Shown here: one piece after another, positions 45,779 through 56,249 of the stretch
Numbering within the stretch: the first letter of the stretch is position 1
How the letters are laid out: every line of letters starts with the position of its first letter
The notes under the pieces: model-generated
What the model was told of the DNA's origin: nothing
The model's database searches: none
Seen by the model: only the letters and a program-made list of their open reading frames with translations
Assembly (NCBI RefSeq): GCF_950295315.1
Contig: NC_080164.1
Location: 8,316,082-8,380,081 of the forward strand
Length of the DNA: 64,000 nt
Direction of reading: 5' to 3'
Source: Erinaceus europaeus
Taxonomy: Eukaryota; Chordata; Mammalia; Eulipotyphla; Erinaceidae
Translations under genes and position numbers: made by a program

Positions 45779-45970
45779 GAGCTGGGCATTGGCACACCTG
45801 ATAGAGCACACACATCAGTGTGAAAGGATCAGAGTTCAAGGCCCTGGTCTCCATCTGCAGGGGGGAAGCTTCACAAGTGGTGAAACAGTGCTGATGGTGT
45901 TTTTTTCTTTTCTCCCTTTATGACTCTCCCTTCCCTCTCTGTTCTCTATTCAAATGAGAGAATGAAACAC
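45779..45970 (+). mobile_element. SINE, class B, plus strand
   Basis: Head GAGCTGGGCATTGGCACACC, B box AGTTCAAGGCCC, CTGCAGGGGGGAAGCTTCAC, AAGTGGTGAAACAGTGCTG, CT-rich body. Confidence 0.85.
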
Positions 45971-46179
45971 TTTAAATTAAGATGGCCATGTTGTTAAATT
46001 ACTGTTCTTTCATGGCTGATGAGTTATCTTCTTTCTTTTCTATGTTATGTTTAGGATTGGAATAAATTAAGATATGGGAATCAAATTAATGCCCAGAGAG
46101 TGCTATTGTTTTTTTAAAATTGATTTCAATTAAATTATTTTGACTTTTTGTATCATTTACGGAGTGATGGGGTTTTTTC

Positions 46180-46483
46180 TTTTTTTTAACTTTAAAAAAA
46201 TAGTTATTTTCCCTTTTGTTGCCCTAGTTGTTTTATTGTTGTAGCTATTATTGTTGTTGTTATTGATGAAGTTGTTGTTGGATAGGACAGAGAGAAATGG
46301 AGAGAGGAGGGGAAGACGGGGGTGGGGGGGGAGAGAGACACCTGCAGACCTGCTTGCTTCACCACCGGTGAAGCGCCTCCCCTGCAGGTGGGGAGCCCGG
46401 GGCTTGAACCAGGATCCTTAAGCAGGTCCTTGCGTTTTGTGCTGCCTGCGCTTAACTCACTGCGCTACCCCGCTGGACTCCTG
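46180..46483 (-). mobile_element. SINE, class A, minus strand, with TSD
   Basis: Inverted tail CCCTTTTGTTGCCCTAGTTG, GGATAGGACAGAGAGAAATG, CCCTGCAGGTGGGGAGCCCG, B box GGCTTGAACCAGG and head CGCTTAACTCACTGCGCTAC. Near-identical GGAGTGATGG / GGAATGATGG flanks suggest the duplication. Confidence 0.93.
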
Positions 46484-46485
46484 TG

Positions 46486-46990
46486 GAATGATGGATTTTT
46501 ATCTTTGTTTGTTTTCTCCACTCAGATGAGAATGCTAAAATTGTATGTCCTGTGCCTTTGGCTTTTGCACTCAGGTGGTTTCAGTTGCAGAAGTCATGCG
46601 GTTCATTATTTCTGGGATACCTCTATCTACGCACTAAGTCTTACCTTGGCTTTACCTTTGAACCTGGATTCCCGAGATACCCAATTCACTATTTACTTCT
46701 GCGCTGGATTCCCAGTGGGAGAGTGAAGCCTCGTTCAGCCAAGTAGGCTCTGTCTGGAAGAGCCCTTCTTTCCCAAACAAAACCCAATCATGAGCTTCCT
46801 GGAAGAGAGGGCTGATTTTACTTCCGTCAGAAAAATGCTGTGGTTTGGTAAACTTGGCTGACCCCGCTAGGTCATTCATGACTAATCTTTTATATGAGAT
46901 ACATCGCGGAGAAGAGTCTAAATCATGAATTCTAATGGGCTCTGGTTGGGCTCTCAGGGAGAGGCAGGTTGTTTGGAATGAATGCTTTTA
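46486..46990. other. Unannotated unique sequence
   Basis: The open frames here are short and unrecognised; one (46523-46726) begins with a hydrophobic stretch. I see no support for a gene. Confidence 0.4.
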
Positions 46991-47001
46991 TAATAGATGG
47001 C

Positions 47002-47341
47002 TGGGGGTCCAGCAGTAGTGCAGTGGGTTAAGCGCACATAGCGCAAAGCACAAGGTCCAGCGTAAGGATCCTGTTAGAGCCCCGGCTCCCCACCTGCAGG
47101 GGAGTCTTTTCACAAGAGGTGACAGGTCTGCAGGTGTCTGTCTTTCTCTCCCCCTCTCTGTCTTCTCCTCCTCTTTCCATTTCTTTCTGTCCTATCCAAC
47201 AACAAACGACATCAACAACAACAATAATAACCACAACCAGGCTACAATAACAAGGGCAACAAAAGTGGGAAAAATAGCCTCCAGGAGCAGTGGGTTCATG
47301 GTGCAGGCACTGAACCCCAGCAATAACCCTGGAGGCAAAAA
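47002..47341 (+). mobile_element. SINE, class A long form, plus strand, with TSD
   Basis: A box GCAGTGGGTTAAGCGCA, shortened B box (CCTGTTAGAGCCCC), CTGCAGGTGTCTGTC, CTGTCCTATCCAACAAC, then the 3' module to AACCCTGGAGGC. AATAGATGGC at 46992-47001 and 47342-47351 is the duplication. Confidence 0.96.
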
Positions 47342-47567
47342 AATAGATGGCATGAAGAGGTGATACTTAGCATAGTGTAATATTTCTGTATTTATAACAA
47401 CTATTATATATCTTACTATTTTCTTCATTCAATATATCAGCAAAATGATTCTACCATGTTCATAGTCGAATAGTATGTGACCCTGTATATAATGACCAGG
47501 CTAGTTTGGGGATGAATTAGTTACTGAGTTCTGCTTGTAATGATATTCTTATTTTTATTTTATTTTT

Positions 47568-47796
47568 TAATTTTTTAAAAGTACCTTTATTAACTTATTG
47601 GATAGAGACAGCCAGAAACCGAGAAGGAAGGGGGTGATAGAGAGGAGAGACAGAGAGACACCTGCGGCCCTGCTTCACCACTTGCAAAGCTTTCCCTCTG
47701 CAGGTGAGGACAGGGGCTCGAACCCGGCTCCTTGCACACTATAACATGTGCGCTTAGCCTGGTATGCTTAGCCTAATGCACCAACACCCGGCCCCC
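47568..47796 (-). mobile_element. SINE, class B, minus strand, nested
   Basis: AACTTATTGGATAGAGACAG, TTCACCACTTGCAAAGCTTT, B box GGCTCGAACCCGG, and a head with a small tandem repeat (GCTTAGCCTGGTATGCTTAG) ending CACCCGGCCCC. TTATTTTTATTTT on both sides shows insertion in the T-rich tail of the next SINE. Confidence 0.9.
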
Positions 47797-48112
47797 TTAT
47801 TTTTATTTTTTAAGGTTATTTATTTACTTATTACCTTTTGTTACCCTTGTTTTTTTTTTCATTGTTGTAGTAGTTATTGTTGTTGTTTTTATTGATGTCA
47901 TTGTTGGATAGAACAGAGAGAAATGGAGAGAGGAGGGGAAGAAAGACACCTGCAGAGAGGGGTGAAGAAAGACACCTGCAGACCTGCTTCACCTCTTTTG
48001 AAGCGACTCCCCTGCAGGTGGGGAGCTGGGGGCTCGAATTGGGATCCTTACGCTTGTCCTTGCACTTTGCGTCACGTGGGCTTAACCCAATGTGTTATTG
48101 CCCGACTCCCTG
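47797..48112 (-). mobile_element. SINE, class A, minus strand, with internal duplication
   Basis: TTGTTACCCTTG, GGATAGAACAGAGAGAAATG, then GAAGAAAGACACCTGCAGA occurring twice about 27 bp apart, CCCTGCAGGTGGGGAGCTGG, B box GGCTCGAATTGGG and head. TGTAATGAT before the tail (47536) and after the head (48112) is the outer duplication, enclosing the nested class B SINE. Confidence 0.92.
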
Positions 48113-48119
48113 TAATGAT

Positions 48120-48722
48120 GTTTGTATTAACAAATTTCTACTTAAAAATGCGGACATTTGGCAGGTATTTTTAGACTTGACTTTGTTTAGAAAAAAAAGA
48201 CTCAGACCTCAAAAGAATAGATTCTTTAACTTTTTTTTCATGTCTCAGAAAGGAATATTGAATAGCTATATTATACCCCTTTTATCAATCCATGGAATTA
48301 GACAAATACATGGAGACATTAATTTATTTATTCATTGACTCAGAAGTTATTTGGGGGCATACTGTATGTTCTAAGCACCATGCTTTTCTATGTGCTGATA
48401 GAGAAATAGCTCTAGTAAATTGATTTACTTGTACTTTCGTTCATTGGGTTGATTACTATTATTGAGAAACTGTGATTTGCCAGATAATTAAAATACAGTT
48501 CCTCTTTTGAAAAAAATTTGCAATATACTTGGAAATCCCCTGTCTGATAAAAGTGATCGAGACACTCTGAATGAATTCTAAATCAAATGGAAGAGGTCGC
48601 TGGTGTTAGGGGAATAACGCAGATGCTGAAGCTTTGTTGCTAAGGACGCTTGCTCAGTATCAAGCTAGGTTGCTCCTGCTTTTTTCTCACCTTGTCAGTT
48701 ATTGTGCATACAAGCTGAATTT
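48120..48722. other. Unannotated unique sequence
   Basis: A weak L2-like stretch (TGTATGTTCTAAGCACCATG) near 48370 is the only hint of an old repeat. Confidence 0.4.
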
Positions 48723-48726
48723 TAAA

Positions 48727-48953
48727 GGAATAAATATTTATTTTATTAGATAAGACAGACATTGAGAGAGAGGAAGGGAAGACAGAAAGGGAGGGAGGGA
48801 AGGAGAGAGAGAGAGAGAGAGAGAGAAAAGACTCAGCACCCTTACTTTACAGCTTGTGTAGCTTGACACCTGCTGATGGGGACTGAGAACTTGACCCTAG
48901 TCCTTGCACATGACAACATGTGCACTCCATGGGTGCACCATCACCAGGCCCCT
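48727..48953 (-). mobile_element. SINE, class B, minus strand
   Basis: TTTATTTTATTAGATAAGAC, a GGGA/GA-rich expanded body, ACAGCTTGTGTAGCTTGACA, decayed B box and GGTGCACCATCACCAGGCCC. Confidence 0.82.
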
Positions 48954-48964
48954 AATAGTTTGTG

Positions 48965-49080
48965 TTTTTTTTTTTTTTCTATCTAGAACACTGTTCAGTT
49001 TTGACTTACAGCTATGACAGGACTTCAGAATCTTAGACATAGGAGTCTTTTGCATCACCGTTATGCTGTTTCCTTGGCTG
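48965..49080 (-). mobile_element. SINE, class C, minus strand
   Basis: T run, CTGTTCAGTTTTGACTTACA, TTCAGAATCTTAGACATAGG, CATCACCGTTATGCTGTTTC. Confidence 0.65.
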
Positions 49081-49416
49081 TAAACACAGGTTAATTTAAC
49101 TTAATCGACTAAAATTTGACCTTGTGCCTCTAGTTCTTCAGGTTCTATTCTTAGTGCCAGGTACTGAGAATAATATGAAAAAAAAAATAAACAGGGTTCC
49201 TGCTTCTGAAAACAATGACATGTATCTCCAGGTAACAGGTAAGGACATCAAGGGACTGTGCTATGGTAGAAGTAGTGGTATTGGTGTTTCATGGACTGAG
49301 TTTCAAAGCATTGACAAGAATAGAGTTCCAGCTACAAGAAAAAAAGGGATCAGAAGTCAGAAAGCTGGCTGTGTTGGATGGATTACATGTTATGATTCTT
49401 TCCCTTCTTTTTATAT

Positions 49417-49800
49417 TATTAGTGATTTAATAATGTTTGACACTATTGTGGGATATTATGAGGGGTACAGTTCCACACAGTTCCTGCCATCAGAGTTCCA
49501 TATTCCATACTCTCCATTGGAAGTTTCCCTATTTATTATTCCTCTGAGAGTATGGACCAAAGATCTTTAGGAGGTGTTAGAAAGTCAGGCTTCTATAATT
49601 GCTTTTCTGCTGGGTATGGGTATTGGTAGGTGGACCCACCACCACCACCTCCCGTCCGCCCCAGCCTGTTTCTGTCTTTCTCTAGTGGGTCAGGGCTCTG
49701 GAGAGGTGGGGTTCCAGGGTACATTGGTGAGGTCATTTGCCCAGGGAAGTCATGTTGGCATCATAGTAGCATCTGAAACTTGGTGGCACCTGCTTTGTCC
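49417..49800 (-). mobile_element. L1 3'UTR relic, minus strand
   Basis: GGGGTACAGTTCCACACAGT, GAGAGTATGGACCAAAGATC and TCTAGTGGGTCAGGGCTCTG mirror the 3' part of the L1 3'UTR at 29.3-29.7 kb. Truncated and diverged. Confidence 0.8.
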
Positions 49801-49927
49801 TTTCAACACCCTTTTGAGAATTTATAGTAGTTATAATATTCCACCGTGGTTCCTCTTTGTCCCTTCCTCTATCGTTTCTTTCCTACTGGCCTGGAAATTC
49901 TGCTCTCACTTGGAATTCCGAGGTTTA

Positions 49928-49960
<33 letters not shown>
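49928..49960. repeat. (GT)n microsatellite
   Basis: About 16 GT units. Confidence 0.95.
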
Positions 49961-49963
<3 letters not shown>

Positions 49964-50029
49964 TCTGTCAGGTTTTGCCATCAAGCTGCCCACATGTCAT
50001 GATTTTTTACTGGAGCATAATCTCTGGAG

Positions 50030-50429
50030 TGCTGGGCTAGCGTTGTGGGTGTTTCTTCCTGGGCACGTGCTCTCTGGGTTGGAGAGAACTCGACCCAAGC
50101 CAACCTGGGCTGCTGCTTACTCAGCGATGTGGGAGAGGAACCAGGAACTCATGGCAGAGCGGGGACGTAATGCAATGTCTTTATTGATCAGAGACAGCGC
50201 CTTTGTATATCTCTTTAACCGGAAATGGCAAATGGGAAAAGGAAATGGCTAGGAGAGGGGGTGGAGAAAAGAGCGCGAAGGTAGCAAGCTTCCATAGCAG
50301 CTGTTGTGAAGGTTCTAACCAGTGGGGTTAACCAATACCCTGCAGGCAGGGAGGGTCTCAGGCAAAACAATGATTATGTAAACAGACCACAGCATCAGCG
50401 ATGGAGCAGAGCAGGGGGGCTGCCCGGCA
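50030..50429 (-). mobile_element. Solo LTR (ERV2/ERVK-like), minus strand
   Basis: 400 bp reading TGCTGGGCTAG...CCCGGCA, flanked by perfect CTGGAG at 50024-50029 and 50430-50435. On the minus strand it begins TGCCGGGCAGCC and carries AATAAAGACATTGC near 50180. It shares the CCTGAGACCC block and layout with the LTRs at 9.3 and 16.0 kb but is more distant. No internal viral genes. Confidence 0.9.
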
Positions 50430-50435
50430 CTGGAG

Positions 50436-50866
50436 GAGGTTTGGGAGGGGCCATGAATTCTAAAAATGAAGGTTTGGATATTCTTCTGGAAAGGATGGTG
50501 AGTCAGACATCTACTTCCCATCTGAATTGCCACTATTTCCCAACTCCTCTTTCTGGCACACATTAGTTCATTGGATTTTACTTAAAACAATAGTAATATA
50601 TTTTGAGATTTCCAATAACCAAAAAAAAATCAAAGAGTAACCTTACAGATATCTAAGTTTAAGTAAAAATATTGAGCCAATTTCAAGACTCATTCATCAC
50701 AATCCTATCTTATACAAAGCTTCTTTATTGACACTTGTCTTCTCTCATCCTCTCAACAGATGTGTGGGTTAATGCAGAAAATCCTTTATTTTCTAGTCAA
50801 GGAAATTGTGGCCTTAGTTAAGGATATATAAATATACATGTACATACACACATATATGTATTAAGG
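50436..50866. other. Unannotated unique sequence
   Basis: No feature recognised apart from a short MIR-like stretch near 50800. Confidence 0.4.
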
Positions 50867-50868
50867 TC

Positions 50869-51075
50869 TTTTAAAATTATATTTAATTTATTGTTGGATA
50901 GAGACAGAGAGAAATTGAGAGGGGAGGAGGTAGAGAGGGAAGGAGATAGACACCTGCAGCCCTGCTTCACCACTCATAAAGCTTTCCCCCTTGAAGGTAG
51001 GGATCAGGGACTTGAACCTGGATCCTTGCACACTGTACTGTGTGTGCCTTTTAGGTGTGCCACCACCTGGCCCCA
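50869..51075 (-). mobile_element. SINE, class B, minus strand
   Basis: TTTATTGTTGGATAGAGACA, CTGCAGCCCTGCTTCACCAC, inverted B box GACTTGAACCTGG and head GTGTGCCACCACCTGGCCCC. Complete and fairly well kept. Confidence 0.92.
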
Positions 51076-51628
51076 AGATATATATTTTTCTGTCTCATAG
51101 AAAAGCAGTGTTGATCCAGTCCTCAAGTCCGGGCTGCCTATTCTAGTGAAGTGTTCCTGCCATAAATCACATGGGCTTCCTCTTGTATTGTGGCCATGAT
51201 GTGTAGCAGCCTGCCGGAAAGGTTGCCATTGAATGTAGAGTCCATAGGGAGTGAATCACTTCTCTGTTATTCCATTATCTATCTCATACTTCCAGCCAGC
51301 TTTCAGACATTTATTAATAATCTACTATGTCCATTTTCATGTCCCTCAGAAAGTAGGAGGCCAGGCCTGGGCTTTGAGATCTAGTTTGAATATACCTACT
51401 TGTGAATTTTTCAGAAGTTTTCAACCCCTACTTTTTATTTGCTTTTATGTAAAAATGGACAGACTCTAATGGCCTAAAATGCAAGGTGGTATGTCCTTAG
51501 CAAGGAGCCTGGCGTGAGTTAACCCCTCAGAACAGCTCTTCAGTCATTGAAATGATCGTGTTTGGCTGTGTCCTCCATGTGTTAGCTCCATGAGAATATC
51601 AAAACACAAAAGAGTCGTCAGGGATATT
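51076..51628. other. Unannotated unique sequence
   Basis: No repeat signature or exon recognised. Confidence 0.45.
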
Positions 51629-51629
51629 T

Positions 51630-51857
51630 CCTTTTTTTTTTTTTTTAACATACTCTTCATTTATTTATTGAATAGAGAAAGAGAGAAATTGATAGGGGAG
51701 GGGGAAGTGAAGAGAGAAGGAGACAGTAACACCCACAGTACTGCTTCACTATTCAGGGAAGGTTTCCTTGTCACGGGGGGGACCTGGAGCTTGAATCTGG
51801 GTCCTTGCCCATTGTACCATGTGTGCTCAACCAGGTGTGTCACTGCCTGGCCCCTGA
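51630..51857 (-). mobile_element. SINE, class B, minus strand
   Basis: T run, TTTATTTATTGAATAGAGAA, CACAGTACTGCTTCACTATT, B box GCTTGAATCTGG, head CCAGGTGTGTCACTGCCTGG. Confidence 0.9.
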
Positions 51858-51922
51858 AGATGTTTCTGTAAGGTAAGGGGACAAAAAGTCCCAGGCCTTT
51901 TCTTAGCATAACACCTTGAATT

Positions 51923-51923
51923 T

Positions 51924-51956
<33 letters not shown>
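51923..51956. repeat. (TTG)n microsatellite
   Basis: About 11 TTG units. Confidence 0.95.
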
Positions 51957-51958
<2 letters not shown>

Positions 51959-52890
51959 TCACAATGTTTAGTGATTTCTGGCAGAAGTGGCTCATATAAA
52001 TGGTTATTTCAGAAATATGCTTACTGTGAGAGAGCACTACCTTCATCTTGAGAACCCCATTCGTTTTTCACTCCTATCTCACTGCTAATGTTCCTCCTTA
52101 GCTATTTTTTCATGGTTTGCTGATCTAGTTTTTTTTTTTTTTTTTTTTTTTTCTGATTCAGCATCTCAAGGAGCTGATTGTTCCATTAACTACGGTAACA
52201 CCCATGGGCTTGTCACACATGTATATGGAGCTGAGGGTCCCTATGCTTTCGACCCTGCCTGCAAATGCATTCCCTCATACACATGCACACACAACATACA
52301 TGTGCCACGTGCACACAATGAGTACATGCTAGGTTTACAGGACGGCACACACACAGACAGAACATGGCTGTTACCATTTCATTTTGCTTCTGGGATAAAA
52401 TAGTTTATATAAGTAGGTCCATAGGTTAAGTATGCCCATATCGAAAGGTTTGGCAGAGGAGTCTGGCAGGAAGGCTCTTTATTAATTAATTAATTAATTT
52501 ATTTATTTCCCGTAGCAGAGGGTTTGCATAGCATTATTTTCAGGGGTCAAGCCCTGCTGGGCCTGGATCAGAGTTCTTTGCCAGCTTTGAGGGTGTGGTC
52601 CACACAATCTGATGTTTGCTTTAATGACTGTGAGAAGTCTCTTACACAGATTGGCTGCCTAGAAAAACATTTCAGATGATTCTCCGTCCTGAACTTTGGC
52701 TTTTCCAGCTATGACCAAGGGAGCCTTCATGGAAGTGTAAACTTTTTCTCCCATTGTGCCATGTAAAATGTGGTTTCCTTCTTTTATCATCTTAGGGAAT
52801 CTCATTTCACTGTGATCCCCGTGTACAGGCAGTCAGAGTAGAGGTAGGACTTTCTGGCCTTGCTTTAACAAAACTGAGCTCACATTCTGA
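51957..52890. other. Unannotated sequence with poly-T
   Basis: Contains a T run at 52131-52153 and a (TTAA)n/TTTA stretch at 52480-52507 that may be the tail of a decayed SINE reaching about 52660. Not assigned. Confidence 0.4.
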
Positions 52891-52893
52891 TAA

Positions 52894-53204
52894 GTTTGCC
52901 TGTTGGGACCATCAGTGAATGGCTGACATTGTGATCTACAGCACAGGGTGCCAACTCTCGAGAGATTGTGGGCATAAAAGATTACTTGAGCGAGCTACTG
53001 GTGAAAGTCCTCTTTTTCTACACCTTCTTGGACTGTTGCTGTTCCTGTGCGATCTTCTTTCGAGACGCATGCAATGCAGTTTCTCCCCAGACCTGAATGC
53101 TGGTGAACAATGGCTAAGGACTGTGGCCCATTCACGTGGCTGGCTGTCCCTCCTCTTTGTTTATTTTGCTACTACTACATTTAAATACCTAATAAACCTG
53201 CCAA
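52894..53204 (+). mobile_element. Possible LTR or small retroposon
   Basis: TCTGATAA occurs at 52886-52893 and 53205-53212. Between them is TGTTGGGACC, a CATAAAAG TATA-like box near 52975, and AATAAACC 14 bp before the right boundary, which is LTR-like order. The 8-bp repeat and lack of terminal CA are atypical, and the 97-codon open frame inside is unrecognised. Confidence 0.35.
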
Positions 53205-53329
53205 TCTGATAACCCACAAGCAAAAGGCCCCAGTAGTTTTGACTTTTTTTTTCTGTATATGTCCTTCCACTGGGTTGAGTCTATGCAGCACAAAATCCAC
53301 AGAATGCATTATAAAAAGACTATACACAG

Positions 53330-53696
53330 GGGGAGGGGGGCGTTGAGCGGTAGCACAGCTGGTTAAACACACATGGCATGGCGCGAGGCACAATGACTGG
53401 ACTAAGGATCCTGGTTCGAGCCCCTGGCTCCCCACTTGCAGGGGGGTCTCTTCACAAGCAGTGAAGCAGGTCTGCAGGTGTCTATCTTTCTCTCCCCCTC
53501 TCTGTCTTCCCCTCCTCTCTCGATTTCTCTTTGACCTATCCAGCAGCAATGACAACAATAATAATAATGACGACAACAAGGGTAACAATAAGGGCAACAA
53601 AATGGGGAAAATGGCCTCCAGGAGCAGTGGATTAATAGTGCAGGCACTGAGCCCCAACAATAACCCTGGAGGCAATAAATAAATAAGTAAATAAAT
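53330..53696 (+). mobile_element. SINE, class A long form, plus strand, with TSD
   Basis: Head GTTGAGCGGTAGCACAGCTG with a short duplication (GGCATGGCGCGAGGC), B box GGTTCGAGCCCC, 3' module CCTCCAGGAGCAGTGGATTA to AACCCTGGAGGC, (AAAT)n tail. ACTATACACAG at 53319-53329 and 53697-53707 is a perfect duplication. Confidence 0.96.
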
Positions 53697-53707
53697 ACTA
53701 TACACAG

Positions 53708-54262
53708 AGAATGCTTTCCAGTATGTGTCAAAGTGTACTAACATTATCGCTTGACTTCTATCTCCTTGTCTTCATTAATCTATATTCAGACACTGACTGT
53801 TACTAGGATGGCCTTTGTCTGGAGAGATGCTTCACAGAGTTGGTTTTCATGTCTCCTGCTTGTGTATGAATACAGGGAGGTGTTGAGAGACAGTCAAGGC
53901 TGAGGTGATTATAAAATGGGTGCAGTGGAGGACAATTTAAAAACAGTCAACTTGTTGCCCTCCACCATCACTAGAAACTCCACAAGCCATCAACTTACAG
54001 CACTTCCGTGCCAGTCTACTTCCTTTTGACTTGTCCCTTCTGCCCTTTGTGAGAAATAGAGGAGACAGGGCACCTGCCTTCTCTTTAGGAAACCAGGTTA
54101 CTCTCGTTCCATGTATGGCTGCACAGCTCCAGTGAATCCCACATATAGAACTTTTATTCAAATGCATATTCTTACATGACCATAAGGGGCCATTTGTTTG
54201 TATAGAGATAAAAACCACAGCTACGCGCAGTGTGTAAGCAAACAGGTCACAGTTATAAACGG
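53708..54262. other. Unannotated unique sequence
   Basis: No feature recognised. Confidence 0.45.
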
Positions 54263-54264
54263 TC

Positions 54265-54540
54265 ACTTAAGTTCCACTCTAGTTATCTTACACCCCTTAC
54301 CATGAGCAAGGACCAGGTTCAAGGCTCTTCTCTCCACCTGCTACAGGGATGCTTTACAAGTAGTGAAGCAGGTCTGCAGGTGTCTATCTTTCTCTCTTCC
54401 TCTCTAGCTTCCCCTCCTCTCTCAGTTTCTCTCTGTACTATCCAATAAAATAGAAAGGAAAAAAATGGCTCCTTAATGCAGGGGGTTGTAATGCTGGCAA
54501 TAGGCCCCTGCGATAGCACTGATGGCAAATAATAATAATC
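54265..54540 (+). mobile_element. SINE, long form, plus strand, diverged
   Basis: B box GGTTCAAGGCTC, AAGTAGTGAAGCAGGTCTGC, CTGTACTATCCAATAAAATA, then a decayed 3' module (GGGGGTTGTAATGCTGGCAA) and (AAT)n. Confidence 0.8.
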
Positions 54541-55300
54541 ATTGTAATAATACCTCATTAGTTTTTCCAGATGTCATGAGCATATGCACTTTCCTATTGC
54601 TAAGTGACATTGTAGACGGAAAAAAAATATGAGTAAACTAACATTAGAGTATCAGATTTCATAGTGAGACATTTCAGCCAAGAACTCATTTAGGGAGTGT
54701 TCTAGGCCTTCTTGTTTTTGTCATTTATTGTTAGTTTTGTACAAGTGGGTAAATATACAGAAAAAAATAGAAATGAACTTGGAAATTTGAGACTAAGCTA
54801 GAAAAAAAAATGGAATCATGGAACTAATCACTAATATTTGCTGATAGGCATTGGCAAACTATCTTCTTTTTTTTTCTTATAAATCTTTGCATAGGTTGAA
54901 TATTTTTGCTTTTACAATTAAATCTGGAAGTCCAGAAATAAGAAAGAAAGTGCTGCTTCTTTAAAAAATAAAATTAAATTAAAACAACGACAAGCTTCTG
55001 TACTATACAAGACACCATAACTGGCTTCTCTCCCTCCACTGTCTGAAATGAATTGAGCAGTAGCAGGACGCAGGGTCTCTGGGAACAGCTGCACTAGATC
55101 TTCTGGGTGGATAGTTGTTTAGTTTGTTTTTCAACAAGTTTCTGTTAAATAGCTATTTAATTCAGTCAGGTGCCTCACCAAGTATAGGTTCAACAATGTG
55201 TCTACTATATAAGAATAGGCCCATGTTGTGCCTTCTGACTTACATAGGTTTTAAAATCAAATTACAACAAAGTTGTTGGATTAAATAAAAGGTAAAGCTT
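54541..55300. other. Unannotated unique sequence
   Basis: AT-rich; nothing recognised. Confidence 0.45.
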
Positions 55301-55302
55301 AT

Positions 55303-56122
55303 AGGGCAGGGTGGTTGTGGGCCTTGTAGAGTCTACATGTTACCATGCACAACGACCTGGATTCAAGCCCCAGTCTCCTCCTGTGTTGCAGAATGGACTC
55401 ACTGTCCCGAAAAGTCCAGGCCATTGTTTCCATGAGGTCCAAGCAGGTTGACCCCCAACTCTCCCTTCAGGTTGAGACAAGGGCAGGTTCCCCCAATCTC
55501 TGTAATTTATGACAGCTGGCCCCACAGATATGGGTGGCTTTCTACACATGTCTTCCTTCTTTAATTAAAAGCCATGGATTACTGTGTTGACCTTAAAACC
55601 ACCAGCAAACATCCGGACTGCTCAGTTGTCTCCCTTTTCCTCTCCCCTGCTGCTCTAAAGTACCTGCAATTTACCTCTGGAAAAACTGTACATTGTAAAG
55701 CTTATGGTCAAACAGTCTGTTGGTCAAAATGTAACTGTGCATTGTGTTGCTCTGTGTTTGGGTTCATGGAGACCCCAAACCTTCCCGCTCTGAGTTATGG
55801 TCTATATTTACCTGCTTTTCCTTTCAATAAGTGAATTGCCCCACTGAGACTTTCCCAAGGCTGACTGCTTGTCTCTCTGCGCACTTTGCTCTTGCCACAC
55901 TGAGCTACCCTGGGACTCCCAGGTGGCAGGTCTGACTCTCTCCTCAGCTGGCCAAGGGGGAGGGGGACCCAGAGCAAGCCCACACTCCTGCAGGGTGTGT
56001 GTATGGAGGGGTGGGGAAACTTCATAAGCAGTGAATCAATGCTACAATTCTCTCTTCCTTTCTACCTCCTCTTCCCTCTCAAATTATCTTTTTCTCTATT
56101 CAAGAATAAATAAAACTATACT
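55303..56122 (+). mobile_element. SINE, class B, plus strand, split by an LTR
   Basis: Left part 55303-55383: GGGCAGGGTGGTTGTGGGCC, TACCATGCACAACGACCTGG, B box GATTCAAGCCCC. Right part 55991-56122 continues with CAGGGTGTGTG, CATAAGCAGTGAATCAATGC and AAGAATAAATAAAAC. The join is exactly at the LTR target duplication. Confidence 0.88.
55384..55984 (+). mobile_element. Solo LTR inserted in a SINE, plus strand
   Basis: 601 bp from TGTTGCAGAATGG to CAAGCCCACA, flanked by perfect CTCCTG at 55378-55383 and 55985-55990. A polyadenylation-like TTTCAATAAGTG lies near 55825. The sequence differs from the other three LTRs, so it is another family with a 6-bp duplication. The open frames on it are LTR sequence, not genes. 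Confidence 0.88.
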
Positions 56123-56249
56123 TTAAAAGGCAAAGAATAAAAAGCAAAGGGAACACTCAAGGTTCATATGTATGTAAGTGAAGAACCTAAGTGGGCTAAG
56201 GATCTATTCATAAACTAAAGCACAGGCACTGAAATTTATAAAAAAAATA

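Noticed and set aside
46523..46726. Possible secreted small protein (hydrophobic N-terminus)
   Set aside because: No homology recognised, no splice or promoter context, and an overlapping frame is equally open.
52919..53209. Open frame of 96 codons with a hydrophobic middle
   Set aside because: Falls inside the LTR-like segment; no recognisable family.
55574..55834. Open frame of 86 codons
   Set aside because: Lies wholly within a solo LTR.
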